Below are positions 9,735-21,675 of a stretch of DNA of 64,000 nucleotides, in pieces. The stretch spans positions 3,225,001 through 3,289,000 of the forward strand of contig NC_089230.1 of the NCBI RefSeq assembly GCF_963924675.1. The letters run 5' to 3'. A program made the position numbers and the translations under genes. How positions within the stretch are numbered: the stretch's first letter is position 1; the number at the start of each line of letters is the position of its first letter. This stretch comes from Phocoena phocoena. Taxonomy: Eukaryota > Chordata > Mammalia > Artiodactyla > Phocoenidae. Under the pieces are notes generated by a model. The model was given only the letters and a program-made list of their open reading frames with translations, did no database searches and was not told the origin of the DNA.

Positions 9735-12655
9735 AAAAGTGCTATGTCAAAAATTATCTTACATAAAGAATACCAAAGGTCAAAAAAAAATCTTAGAAAA
9801 CCCTTGTTTATATCCATCATTTCATGGCTTAGCTTCCCTTCATCCAATAGGCATTCCATTAATGTGGGCTTTTTAGTAACTATAGAAAATGATGAATGGG
9901 AAGGTATGATTTTAAAGTTATCCCCCCAAAGGGTTTCAGCGAGGTCATAAATCGTGGGAAGGGAACAGGATGGTTTTATGGTGTTTCTCGAACCCCACGA
10001 TTGCAGGAGGGTGAGGTCATCCACTCACTCGTGCGGTCCTCGGGCACAGGAAGGCACAGTATCCTCAGCTTGCACTCAGGGCTCCTGGCTCTGCTCAGCT
10101 TTTACAAATGAACAGGTGTAAGCCATGTGTAAATCAGCAGATTTCTTAGGGGGACCTCAGGACTCCATGAGTTAAGCATTATTCACGACCAGTGAGGTAA
10201 CTGGGTGGATCTGTTTTCTAAAATAACCTCTGGCGGCAAATGTTTACTTACATTTTCAAAGGAAAAACTTGAGCAAAAGATGAAACATGGAACCCACATA
10301 GTAGGAAGTAGGGAAAATAATAAAAAGGGAAAAGATTACCAGGTAAGAAAGCAGACCACCACTTTAACTCTGTGGCCGTACGTGACTCTACAGATAACAG
10401 CGTCTCAGAATTGCAGCGTGAAGTGTGTTGGTTATATTCTTGGTGTGTTGGTAAGCATTAAAATCTCATCCGTCGGTCCAGTATTTCATTTCTCCAGGCC
10501 TTCGGATTCCTTGTTTGGAGTTTTCATTACTCTGAAGCTCTGGGAGGATGAGTTTCCATGCTCCTCTCTGGCCTTCCCAAGCCCCACTCTCTAGACGCTC
10601 CCAGGAGGCAGTGGGTTCCTAAGGATCCAGCAACTCTGAAGACCCCGCTTTTCCTCTTAGGCCTGGGATATGGATGACGGTAGACAGTCACCATCCTGTG
10701 GCATGATTCTCTCAATGACCCATCTGGAAATAAGCCTAGTCCGAAGGGTGCTGTCCGCATGGGATCCACTTTAAACTGATACAAAGAATGACCAGCAGCA
10801 GAAAGACACCGTTGCAGAAGCGTGACAACGTAGCGTGAGCATCTGTCCGCAGTCAGAGAGATCAAAGGGCTGATCGTGCATTTCCAGCAGCTATGAGAGA
10901 CCCTGGAGAGGCGATAAACCAACCAACCTCACGACTGGTCAGAACTTCATGAAATGAATACAGTGGGTGTGAGATTCTTGGCATTTGGAAGACAGTGCTC
11001 TAAAGTTCCTCAGAAACTAGTGAGACCTGGAGTGGGGGTACGGTCTGGTAGGATCCTGGTTAATCCACTGCAGTATGACCCCCGGCTCAGAACAGGAAGG
11101 CCTGGGCAGGCAGCAAAGAGGGGAAGACATTTAGACTGGGCAAATGGTTTGAGCGATGTCACAGAGCTGATGCTTTCCCTGATAGGGACAAGATCACGAT
11201 TCAGAAGGGAAAAATTTTGGGGTGTGAGAGTCACTTGTCCAGACCATGGGGATGGCACTGCCTTAGGCTGAACCGCATGGAATCACTAATATTTGACTAT
11301 TTTTTGACCTACAAAAATGGCAATTTCATATTCAGTTCAAATGATGATGTCAAACGGGCCAAAGAGCTGGGTTTTATTTATTTATTTATTTTCTTTCAGT
11401 GAGCGGGGAGCTATTGAAGGTTTTCATTCTTTGGAGTCATCAAGGAGTTTTTGTCCTTGGGAAGTTACCTTAGGGAAATCTCTCTCTACCTGATCTACCC
11501 TTCCTTCTTCCTGTTCATTCCTGCTCTTACCTGCGGACACTCTCCTCCTCCTTCTCTTCCACGTCCCCTCCTGTACACACCTGCCTGCTGCCATTCTCCT
11601 CCTGAGCAGACAGCTGTCTCCCCAGGTGCTCTCTGCTCCAGGTGCATGGGCTGATGCACCCAGGTGGCTGCAGTCTTGCAGAGACCTCTCACACTGGTTC
11701 AGTAAGCTGAGAGCAAAGAAGCCCTCACTGGAAGCCTGCTGGGAGGCCAGCCCCAGATTCCTTACCTAGCAAGGCTTCTCCAAGGCTCTACGGTGTCCAA
11801 GCGCTTAGACCAGCGGGGAAGAAGAAAGGTGATCTCAGTGGAATCCCAGCTACCCCGTCTTTGCCTTTGCTGCAGGAGCGGATGTGCCTTTGAGGCACAA
11901 TGTCTTAGAGAGAAAGGAGATCAGGATACAAAGGGAAATTGCCGGATGGTGACCGGTGGAGTGGGACCAGGGCATCCTAGACTAGGCACATCTGCAAGGC
12001 TCTGTTCTTATAAAGGGATATCCTGGGGCATCCGGGAGAGGAAGCGCAGAGAAAAATGAGAGTCAAAAAATAGTTTCAGCCTCACGATTTGCTAAAATAT
12101 AGCTTGAGGTCTCGGGATGGTGGTGGAGTCATCTACCAGCCAGTTACATTGAAACGACCTGCTTAACTGATGACACATGCTAGAATCTTTGAGGCTGAGG
12201 ACATTCCTCCCCGACCCTGGGGCTCACTCCATTTCCTGCCCACCCACCCCTGCCCCCTGGAATTCTGTCTGCAGCCCATACGTATGGTTCTGGCACAGCC
12301 TTGTCTGGCATCCGTGTGCCCTCTTGGCTCGTGTGCTTTGAGCCCTGGATCCACCGTCATAGCCCTGACCTTGCACGTGGGTTCAAAAGGGACCGAAGTA
12401 TTAGTGCTTCCTGCCTCCTGGGCACTGGGTTGGAGTTCGCACTGGTCAGGGTCAGACCCCACTCCAGGCGACGCTTCCCTGCCGGGAGGGAGCCTGGCTG
12501 GCAGGGCTCCTCTCCACACTCCGTGGACCTCGACACACCCACCCTCTCTGCACACGAGTCCTGGGGGGCAGCAGCTGGATTTCTCTCCCCTGCAGCCTCC
12601 AGGGCAGGGCCAGGGTCAGGCCAGGCGGCGTTCAGGGAGTAAGGGGTGCTGTGCT
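9735..12655. other. mostly unique sequence, possible L2 relic at 11090-11470
   Basis: 9735-10950 holds no gene or repeat I recognise. At 11090-11470 phrases such as GGGGAGCTATTGAAGGTTTT suggest a decayed antisense L2, broken by a (TTTA)n run at 11371-11393. The start of a 271-codon plus-strand frame (12170-12985) lies at the right end; it is treated as non-coding. Confidence 0.35.
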
Positions 12656-12659
12656 CTCA

Positions 12660-12765
12660 GGAGCGGTTCTGAGGCTCAGTGGGGAGCCACCTGCCCATGG
12701 CGGCGTAGTTTGTGGAAAGTAGCAGAGCTGGACTCGGGATGTGTGACGGCGAGGTCCCTGCCCAC
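12660..12765 (-). mobile_element. MIR SINE relic, antisense
   Basis: GTTCTGAGGCTCAGTGGGGA, then GTAGCAGAGCTGGACTCGGG, follow the MIR core in reverse complement. It lies inside the 271-codon open frame at 12170-12985, an argument that the frame is chance. Confidence 0.6.
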
Positions 12766-12769
12766 CGAG

Positions 12770-14177
12770 AGGCTCCCTCTCCACCGTTCTCGCGTTTGTT
12801 CCCTGAACTGGCCAGACGGGGCTCTGACTGCAGCGGCAGCCGGGAAGGATGACGAGGCACCCGACCCACCCAGGCACTCGACCACCAGGCAGTGGGGCTT
12901 CCAGAGCTGCGGGACTTTGGCGGATCTTCTGCAGCGCCTGGGGCCGCTGGGAGCTGCTTGGGGAGGAGCCGTGACCCTCGGTTAGGCGGTCTGGCCTCCG
13001 CCCTGGCGGGGAACCGAGAGCTGCGCATTTGTTGAGCTTCTCCCCGGGTCTGGGCAGGAGCTCCCACCCCACCGGCGACAGGGCCTGGGTTTCACCTGCG
13101 TGCCAGGCCCAGGCTGCTGCTGTGGCCCCGCAGGTCAGGTGCTCTGTGGAGTCACACGGGGGCTCACACGGGCATCCGGAGCCCCTGGAAAGTGGGCCCA
13201 CTGCCTACGGTGCTCTGCATCCAGTGGTGTGTTTCCTGCTCTCTCTCCAGCCACTCCGGGGCAAAACTGCCCGCTCTGATCCCTCTCCAGACTGGGCCCC
13301 TGGTGCTTGCAGGACGTGTGTCTCTACAGGTTGTCTGCCCCTTAGGTTGCACTAAACAGCATGATCTTGGCAGGACAACCTCAGCATCTTACGTCCAGTT
13401 TAAGCCCTTGGGCTAATTGCGCACCCATCTGTGAGCCCTCAGCTCCCAGTTGGGGGCCCCGCCTGTGTCTACATCTTTCCTGGGATAATGAACTGTTAGT
13501 TTGGCTCCCTGGGATCTGACACCTGACCTTCACCGGCTCTTACCTGGAATGGAAATCAGAACCTTCACAGGGCTGGCCTTTTTGTCCATTGCCAGTTGAT
13601 ACCTGTGCCATGAAAGGAGATGAAGAATGCTTCTAGGACTCTGGCCGGCTCAGGTCAGCAGCCAGGGCAGCTGTTCCCTTGGCACCTCTGCCCCCCACAT
13701 GCCAGATGACCAAGTCGACACATGAGGCGGGGCGCTGCCTGCCCTCTAGCCTAGGGGTCCCCGCAGTTGGGCAGCTCTGCTTGTCTTGGGCAAACCTCAT
13801 CAAGTGAAAGCCCCTCAGGTCCCAGTAGGAAGTAGCAGTGGGGCAGCTCCCGCCCTTCCTGCAGCCCCTCCTCCTGGTTCCCGCCCCCTCCTCTCTGTCC
13901 AACTGAAGGAACGTGTGATTATCTGTGACAGGAACCAAGGATTTCCCATTTGGCTTAAGAAATACACGTATATCTCTTTTTTAAAAGAAAATCGTACACT
14001 TTCCTAGTGTGGAAGTTGAAGGTCCTTGAAAACACCTTCACTTTCTTAAAGTTCCATGGTTTTCCATCATAAAACAAAACAAGCATGGTTCTGTGATGTG
14101 TCTTCTGATGTCCCGTTGGCCTGGCATTAGATGTCTTTGTGTGTTTTTTTAATTGTTTCCTAGCTTTTTTCTTTAAG
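12770..14177. other. GC-rich then AT-rich unique sequence, no gene seen
   Basis: 12770-13330 is GC-rich with scattered CpG but too few to call an island. Overlapping frames occur on both strands. From about 13960 the base composition falls to AT-rich. No splice-bounded exon could be proposed. Confidence 0.35.
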
Positions 14178-14220
14178 CAAAAAACAACAACAACAACAAC
14201 AAAAAAAAACAGAACAAAAC
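14178..14220 (+). repeat. (CAA)n / A-rich simple repeat
   Basis: About five clean CAA units run into a nine-A stretch and ACAGAACAAAAC. It may be a retroposon tail, but no recognisable body lies upstream. Confidence 0.8.
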
Positions 14221-16880
14221 AATGTGGTATCTTGACAAGTGGAAGAGATAGAGAAATTTGTGAGGTACAAAAGAAGCGCAGAGTACAAAGTGCCAATAAG
14301 TATCTTAGAAACCAGTAAAAAAAAAGATTTTTAGTAAAAAAAAAAGATTCCTGCAATTTTTAAATACACAGAAGCTTACAAAATAGTAAAGGTAAATTTA
14401 AGTTAGAATTCCTATCCTGGGCAATTGTTTCTTACCAGAAGGGACTGACTTCTCGCTTGAGAGATATGAATCTGTTTTTAAAAAGTTACATAGGCTATTT
14501 ATGTAGATAAAATGTCATCTGGTTGCCAGTTAGGATCAGTGACTGGACATTCTCAGAGAAAAGGAAAGGTGCTTTTCTATGACTCCTTCTCGAAGTTCAG
14601 AGTTGGTTATTTAGGTTTGAATAGAAAAGTGGATGTTAAAGATCTGACAGCTTCATCCTGCTAAGAATGAACACTTTAAAGTGTGTGGATTTCGTGAGAA
14701 TCATCCATTGTATCAGTTTGACCCTGTAGGAATGGGTATATTATTGGCACGAGGAATGGAGAACTGAAGTTTGATCAGCTCTTCATTTGCTTTAGTGGTC
14801 TCAGCTGCTCAGACCATGCTTCACAGAGGGGACTGGACGTCTCTGTTTTATCGTTCGCACAGAAGGATGGGTCATTAGAGGCAACCAGGAAGCTGGTCCG
14901 ACTCCCTAAGACACTGAGTTCCAGTATCACACGGACAATTCATGGGCTGCACAGAGGGAGGCCCCCTTCCACTCCTGAGCACGTGGAGAAGCCACATGTG
15001 ACGGTTACACGGCTCACCGTGGCTTCGTAACGTGGTGTGTGGAGGGATCCGTGCTGGTCCACCTGAATTACTTTTGGAAAGGACCAGAAAGCTGGCTTTT
15101 GCATGTATTCTAGATGAGAGCATTACTCATCATTATTTACCGTGGAGGGCTGTTACTATTTTTGCTTGTTTCTCCAATGTTTAGGTAGCATGGCTCCCAC
15201 TCCAGGGAGAGGGGTGGGTGGCAGGGTGAGATTCTGTCTGGAGACCAAGTTAGAGCCGGAGGAGCCTTCACAGAGGAGTTCCCCAAAGCATTTCCTACCG
15301 AAAACATCACAAGCAAGGCGACAAAGTGATGATTCTGTATTCATTATAACTTGTCAGTAAATTTTACTTCTAGACCTCCAGTTTGAAAAAGCATTTCTGA
15401 CCCACAAAATGCTCACCAGTTTTCCAGCTATATGCAAGATACTGAATCTCCATGTCTCATCAACTTAGCTGTTAAGTAAGATTTCCAGAATATTTGCAGG
15501 GGTGGGGTCTGGAGTTTCAGCTTACTACCAGGTCTGCCAGGGAAGCAGACCCTACATTTAAATTTTTGTGTTTCCCTTCACCTCTGCAGAATTTCTTCCA
15601 TGAGCGTAGTTACCTGTTAATGGAGCAAGGATTGCTTTTTTCTTTTTTTTTTTTAATGCTGTTGCCCTGAGCCCTGGGACGAAGAGTGAGGGTTTCTGCT
15701 CACTCTGGCTGAGAGGTTGCAGCACCCACAAATGCCCAATGAGGGTGACCTTTCTTTTGCCGGAGAAAAAGGAAACACCTCCTACATGGTAGATACCAAC
15801 ATAAAAAGGGATCAGGTCTGCCAGCAAAGGCAGCATTTGGGAAACATAAATGTTCAGAAGCCTTACAGTAGGATCTCTCTCCATGAGATGAAACTCATAG
15901 TTCAGCTTTGATTTTGATCACAATCCTGACTGGGGGAAAAAAGTGAGTATTATGCTCTCACAGAGTAAGCAAGCCGGGCTGCTTTGTGAGTTCTGCAGCT
16001 GATTGCAGGGATCAAATTTCACACTCCGCGTTTCTGACAGTGAAAACACGCCCCTGCCTGGGACAGTAGGACTCTTAGGAAATCATCCCAGAAGGGAGCC
16101 TGCGAGTGTTTCAAGCAGGAAGGACAAGACAGGCCGCCAAGGTCGGAACCAATGAACGCCCACTCGAGGATATCATTTCACTTAGAGAGTAAACGCAGCA
16201 TAGCAGCTCCTAACTTGGCACGCTGGAGCATAGTACTCGCTTTTACAGCGGGACTGCCTGTCTGACAAAACCACCAGCCCCTCAAGGGGGCTTGGCTGGG
16301 AGAGCAGTGATACCAGGGGGCCGCTGTGCCCTGTGAGCGGGCTCTTGACGGCACCGCAGAGCTTCCACGGGCCTGTCCCAGCCACAAGGACGGTGGGCGT
16401 GCCTCAGCATCCTGGGAACGACGGGATGCTTTTCCTGCCCTGTTTCTCCTTCTTGCCTTTTCTCTTCAGGTGAGGGCCTCACCACTTCATCTTCCTTCCC
16501 TCTCATCCCTGGCCCCCCCGCCCAGACCAGCGCTAACCCAGTTAAAATCCATCAGAGGCAGGGTCTTCAGTATCTGCTGTTTTTACAATACCTCCTAGAT
16601 TGGCTAACTTGAACTCATTAACATTGATGCGTTGCCCTAAATAAGCCTTTGCCTCCTTAAGAGTGAAAGCATTTTTCTTTGTTAAACAAATGTCAGGTAT
16701 TACTAAGTAAGGAGATGCTTGTGGGAGGGAGCTGGACTCCTTACCCAGCCCTGAATAGGAAACTGACCCAGCGTTAAGGCTGTGGGCACTCCCTGCCCCC
16801 GCCGCCAGCCTCCTTCCCTTAGGACATTGGTTATTGCTGCTGAAGGGTTAGTTCCAGCTTTGACAAGTCTGGTTAAAAGA
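14221..16880. other. unique sequence, no gene seen
   Basis: A local near-duplicate of AGTAAAAAAAAAGATT occurs twice at about 14315-14350. A T-rich run lies near 15641-15655. The remainder has ordinary composition. Frames of 100 codons or fewer occur on both strands without domains. Confidence 0.4.
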
Positions 16881-16884
16881 TGCA

Positions 16885-17005
16885 GCTCTAAGGAACAGAC
16901 AAAACTGCATTCAGATTCTCAAACTGCAGTATTTCTGGCTGTGCAATCTTGTGCATTTTACCTCAGAGCTTCAATCTCTTTATAAAATGGGAGTATTAAC
17001 ATTAT
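16885..17005 (+). mobile_element. MIR SINE relic
   Basis: TGGCTGTGCAATCTTGTGCA, followed by TTACCTCAGAGCTTCAATCT and TATAAAATGGGAGTATTAAC, match the MIR core and 3' part in order. Confidence 0.65.
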
Positions 17006-17056
17006 ATATAATTATATATGTAATTATGTGTGCACATACTTATAAATGTCAGATAC

Positions 17057-17080
17057 ATATATATATATATATATATATAT
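17057..17080 (+). repeat. (AT)12 microsatellite
   Basis: It is a clean run of about twelve AT units just downstream of the MIR tail, in AT-rich DNA. Length variation between individuals is likely. Confidence 0.9.
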
Positions 17081-17754
17081 CTTTTTCTCTTTTTTACCTG
17101 TTTCACATTTTTTTAAAACCTTCCTTAATAGTCCCCAGATAGCATACTTATTTTTCAGACCTAACTTGCTCTCACGTTGTTATGGAATGATTTTCATGCC
17201 CTAGGCTTTGAAATTCTTCCCCGCAAGGAGTTTACCTGTTTATATTCCATACTACTGCAGAGTCCAGCCCATAATAGTAGGTATTCAATAAATTAAATAA
17301 TGATGCTGCTTCTAATTACATTTCTAAGGAAGGAGTATGCCTTAGAACAAACCACTTTCTCTAGATAGAACTGTTTCTTTCTTGTTAGAGTTCCACTTCT
17401 TAAGTCTGATTTTGATCTTTTCTCTTCTGCAGAAGGTTGGTTCCAGCAGGCTCTGAGTCACTGGGGGAGTTTTCTGGCATTGAAATAAGATCTGTATCTT
17501 CCTGTGTTAGTCTGGACCAGATTCCTTACTTTTGGGAGTTAATGGGCAATCATTTTTTCTCATTAACCTTTAAAATGCATTAGAAAGAAAAATAGACTTA
17601 AAGCCATGTATCAAAATAAGTAATGTGTGTTTAATAATATCATCTCAATTTTTAGCAACCACTGAAATACTGTTGTAATTTGGATCCACTTAGTGACGGA
17701 AAATCCGTTCCTAAATTTAAATGTTTCTGTGGGTTGTTGGCTTTAGTGGTCGTT
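17081..17754. other. AT-rich unique sequence upstream of the CpG island
   Basis: A possible L2 or MIR tail lies near 17255-17300 (GTCCAGCCCATAATAGTAGG then TATTCAATAAATTAAATAAT). No other feature was seen. The change into CpG-dense DNA near 17755 is abrupt. Confidence 0.4.
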
Positions 17755-18220
17755 GCGTCTTGGGGGAGGTGGCATGGGAAGCGCGGCCGAGCGTTTCCGT
17801 GGGTTGGAGAGAAATGTTCACCGTTCGCGTGGAGCGTGGGGTGCAGGTCCGACGTCACTAGCAAAGCCCCCGCCGCTGCTCTGTGTGTTTTGACTGCCTG
17901 ACGAGTGCGGGGCTGAGACATGGGCGCGGCCATTGCCGTCATTCCTGCGTTTGTCCTGGCCGGTCCGGCCTGGCGCGGGGACGCGGTGACCTTGGCCGCG
18001 GTGGGACGTGCGCGCGCAGCCTGCCCTGCGCCTGTGGGACACGCCGGTCCGGTCTGGACGCACGCAGTCCCTGCGCCCTCCCGGGCCGGGTCGCCTAGGG
18101 CTCTGTCCGGCCCGGCCGTCGGGCCACCTCCTGAGCAGGCAGACGACCCGGAGGCAGGTGACGCCGCGCCAGGCGGGACGGGCGGCCCCCTCCTGGCCCC
18201 TCCGACGCCCAGACTCCCCG

Positions 18221-18240
18221 CCCCCCCCCCCCCCCCCCCC
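18221..18240 (+). repeat. C20 homopolymer in the CpG island
   Basis: Twenty C residues follow CCCCG, giving a G20 run on the minus strand that could form G-quadruplexes. It encodes Pro or Gly runs in neighbouring frames. Exact length is prone to sequencing and assembly error. Confidence 0.9.
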
Positions 18241-18389
18241 GCTCCTTCCCCGCTCTGTGTCTTCTCTGTCCGCGCTCCCTGCCTTTCCCCTCCCAGTCAC
18301 TTCCCTCTGTGCGCCCCCTCGGTGCCCCCGACCACCCCCTCCCCGACAGGGTTTACTCGCGACCTTCGCTCCCTGCGGAGCCCACGCAG

Positions 18390-18402
18390 CACGTGACGTC
18401 GC
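18390..18402. promoter_or_regulatory. E-box plus CRE-like composite site
   Basis: CACGTGACGTCGC joins an E-box (CACGTG) to a TGACGTCG core, sites of the kind bound by USF/MYC and by CREB/ATF factors. Its position in the right part of the CpG island fits a promoter, but short motifs occur by chance in such GC-rich DNA. Confidence 0.35.
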
Positions 18403-18440
18403 GCCGGCGCTCACCCCGCAGGCCGGTGCGCTGGACCGAG

Positions 18441-20034
18441 GAACACCATCCATCCTGCGCCTGCGTGCAGCTCTGGGCTTGGTACCTGGGGGTCTACAGC
18501 AGCGTGTTTTGTTTTGGAGGAAGAGAGAAGGCCAGGACATCTCATCAGCTCTGTGAATAAAGAAATCCAATTTCGGGAAAACACTGGGAGGAAGACCTGA
18601 AACTTCAAAGGCTGACACAAAGGAAAACCATTCTTTTGTAATTTTGTGATAATAGGGAGTTAGGTGTGTGGGGTTCATTTCTAAGAAGCTTGAGAATTCT
18701 TTTTCTTTTGAAACTGCATTTTGATCAAAATTATGGCTGTAATATTTTAGAATTTCTGAGGAAAAAGGGAGTTTCTTGATACTAATTTTTAAGGCCTGGC
18801 CTCATGAGAAAATCATGAAGGCGGTGAGGTATGATAAAAAGAGGGTTGGAGTGGCTGGGGCTGCCGTCTCTCGGGGTTTGAGGTTTAACTCGGGCGATTG
18901 GAAGGCGATTCTTCCGTGTGGTGGGTGGAGAGCCTGCCCCCCAGCCCCAGACTCAGGGGCAGCCACTCCTGAGGCGTCCTGAGAGCAGACACCGTCGTGG
19001 AGGCTTCCCAGGCACGGGGACCACGAGCCAAAGATCCTAGCTGGAGGCCAGCTAACCAGCGGGAGGTCGACCAGGGCAGATCCCGGGTCTTGCTGTTTTC
19101 CTTGTGGGCCTCGGCCGGCTTTCCGGCAGTTTGTGTTTTTCTGTCTTGACTCTGTGGCCAACCAGATGGCCTGAGGAACCCAGGTGGAATCTTCTTTAGA
19201 CTGCATGTAAGGGCTGGGCTCCAGAGTCCCCGGCCTCAGGTTTTCCTTCCTCAAGTGTCAGGGAGCTGCAGTGTGGCTGGACTGTTCTCAGTTGGCCTCA
19301 GCTGGGGTTTGGGGACCCCACAGCTTGAGGCCCATGGCATGATGGGTGGTGGCCCATGCCCTCAGATCACTCGTCCTCCTTGTGTTGCTAAGAGCCACTT
19401 CGCCTGAGACAGGGGAAAGGGCTCCTAGGTCTCCAGGGTTCTGTCTCCGTGCTGGCCATCCATGCCCCCCACGGCAGTGACGGGGAAGTCAGTTCACACG
19501 CTGCAACAGCGGTTCTACCTGGGGTGGGGTCGCCCATCTCCCACCACCTGGTGGAGCCACCTCGGGCTAGTGACTCCAGGCGGACCCTGGTTTCAGGCGA
19601 ACAAGTGGGTGTCTGACACCGGCTGAAGCACAGGGCCTGTACTGGGTTCCTTCTTCCTCCTATGCCCAGTAGCCACGCCACTGGGGCAGACGGGCGTCAG
19701 GACACGGCCCAGCTATCTGCTGTGCGGCCCTGGGACGAGGGCGGGCAACCGGAGCTGCCCTGACTCGCCCCCAAACGGGCCTGGCCTCCCAGTGTGGGTG
19801 GGCGCGAATCCGGAGCTCTGTGAATTGACGAGAGCAGGCGTGGGTAAGAAGGCTGCTTGAGCGTCCTCGCCGGTACTGTTTCACTCAGTACGGTCAAGAG
19901 GAACGTTTCTCCATCGGGCCCAGCTGCCTTCCTAAGACGTCAGAAACTTAGGGAGAAGTTTCCGCATCTGATTGGCTGACCCAGCTGCCCGCACACAGGC
20001 GCTGAGCCCTGCTCTGTGAACACGTGGAGTTTTA
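18441..20034. other. unique sequence, no gene seen
   Basis: An AATAAA hexamer at about 18557 and AT-rich DNA to 18830 follow the island. From 18850 to 20030 the DNA is GC-richer with occasional CpG. Frames on both strands overlap heavily and none is convincing. Confidence 0.35.
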
Positions 20035-20520
20035 GGAGTGCGGCGATAAACACAGGAAACAAGGCCCCTGCTCTCCAGGGCTCACAGCGAGGGAGACAAG
20101 CAGTAGAACTCAGAACAAGTAACTACGTAGTGTACTGTCAGTGCGAATCGGTGTTGACAGAAACCAGGGGTGAAGGGCTGGGGAGGGATGGGGTGTGTGT
20201 GTGTGTGAGCTGGGGTTGTTTGTGAGGAGTGTTTTCGGTAGGGGACCCTGGAACAGAGATCTGCACAGTCCTGGCACCGCCTGGAGGAAGAGTGTCGGGG
20301 CAGAAGGAACAGCAAACACAAAGGCTCCGAGCCGGAAGCAAGGACGCCACTGTGTCCGAGTGTCGCGGGGTCAGGAGGCCTGGGCTGCCTGTTGGGCTGA
20401 GGCGGGTAGAGCAGGGAGGAGCCCCTGCAGCGGTCTGGACTGGAGGAGGTGGGCCTGGCCCAGGCTGGGGGGACGTGATGAGAGTTGCTCAGACTGGAGC
20501 CGTGTTTTTAAAGTGGTTTT
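20035..20520 (-). mobile_element. L2 LINE relic, antisense
   Basis: AAGGCCCCTGCTCTCCAGGG, then GCAGAAGGAACAGCAAACAC with AAAGGCTCCGAG, then AGCAGGGAGGAGCC and GGACGTGATGAGAGTTGCTC keep the order of L2 in reverse complement. A short GT run at about 20191-20207 lies inside it. Confidence 0.6.
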
Positions 20521-21484
20521 AGTTTGTCACAGGAACGTGCATGTTAGCACACAGACACCGTCTCCAGGCATCGACATGCACGTTCTGGCAGTGACGTGAA
20601 CAGCTGAGAGCTGGAATGGTATTACTTTGCCTTTGTAAAGAGTGAAGCTGCTGCGTAAAAATGTGATCTGCCCAGTCTCCGTGGTTTTCCCTCCTCGTAC
20701 AAGGCTCTCTCATTTCCATGAGCCTGACAGATTAACCCAGATATATCATTGTTCTGAGAGCATCCATCGAGGGGGGAATTTAAAGAAATGTCTAAATAAT
20801 GCAGTAAACAACTCTGTGATTCAATAGATTTAAGATAAATAGTTTAAGACAAATGAATGCAACTGTTCAAAAAATTCAGTGGGTGAGAATGAAATGGAAA
20901 TCAATTTTTTGCAAGAAATAAAAGATAATAGATTGTCCTGAAAAAAAAATCAAGACATAAAGCTGCTGAAAAACTCCTTCCAAGAAACATAAAGAAGGCA
21001 CCAAATACTTTGTGATGTTGACGTGTTAAAAAAGGTCTTTGAACCAGGTTATGATCTGCAAATACAAATAGCAGTACGTCCTTTGTTCTGAGGTGAGGAT
21101 TGAGGTAAAGTGACTTGCAGGAAGTCGGGATCCTAGGTATTTGGTAAATAAGATGAATAAGCCCTTGGAAGATCCGGACAAGAAGATTATGATGAGATAA
21201 ACATAGATTGTGAGGAAAGTGGATTTTCAATGGTTGTCCATATGAATTACATAACAATTATGTAATTTTGCCCAAAGCAAAAGCTTCTCATATCCATATT
21301 ACCCCCATCAAAAGCTCATTCATAATTTGGTCATGCTATCTGATATTTTGAGGTTGATTTTTTTTGCAAGCAATTTTTTTCTTTTGGTTTCATCTGTCAA
21401 CCCCCTGGGGAAAGACTCAGACTTTTTGAAAATTAAATAACTATCAAAACTTAAATTTTACTGAAAATAATTAGTCATAGGAGA
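20521..21484. other. AT-rich unique sequence, no gene seen
   Basis: It has an A9 run near 20941 and a T8 run near 21358. No repeat family was recognised and only short frames are present. Confidence 0.4.
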
Positions 21485-21675
21485 GGAGGGCTACGATTTC
21501 CAAATACCCGCTGTGTGCCAGGCTCTCTCTGTCTTCTCAAGTAGCCTCCCAGCAATCCTGTAAGGAAGCACTTGAGTCAGCAGGAGATTAGATAACTTTC
21601 TAAGGATTGCAAGGCACTTAAACAGCAGAAACATAGGTCTAACCCAGGCATTTCTAAATTCAAAATCCACCGGAC
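21485..21675 (-). mobile_element. MIR SINE relic, antisense
   Basis: AATACCCGCTGTGTGCCAGG, then AGCAATCCTGTAAGGAAGCA, then AGATTAGATAACTTTCTAAG and a TCTAACCCAGGCATTTC end match MIR in reverse order. Confidence 0.7.

Larger units (their letters stand above)
17755..18440. promoter_or_regulatory. orphan CpG island, candidate promoter
   Basis: About 690 bp is strongly GC-rich and dense in CpG, between AT-rich flanks, where CpG is scarce. It contains a cyclic-AMP-response-like GACGTCAC at 17850-17857 and an E-box joined to a similar site at 18390-18402. A plus-strand ATG at 17920 has G at -3 and +4 and opens a 158-codon frame. A moderate splice-donor-like CAG/GTGACG lies at 18155-18163. None of these frames resembles a known protein. 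The island may be a promoter for a gene or long non-coding RNA, on either strand, or an orphan island. That it is an island is seen; promoter activity is inferred. Confidence 0.65.

Noticed and set aside
12170..12985. 271-codon plus-strand open frame, the longest on that strand
   Set aside because: It crosses an antisense MIR at 12660-12765, is GC-rich, has several long competing frames on the other strand, and shows no domain. A chance frame is the simplest reading.
17818..18678. 286-codon minus-strand open frame over the CpG island
   Set aside because: It is rich in Arg/Gly/Pro because of CpG-dense DNA and the C20 tract, and its start lies in AT-rich flank. Plus-strand frames overlap it fully.
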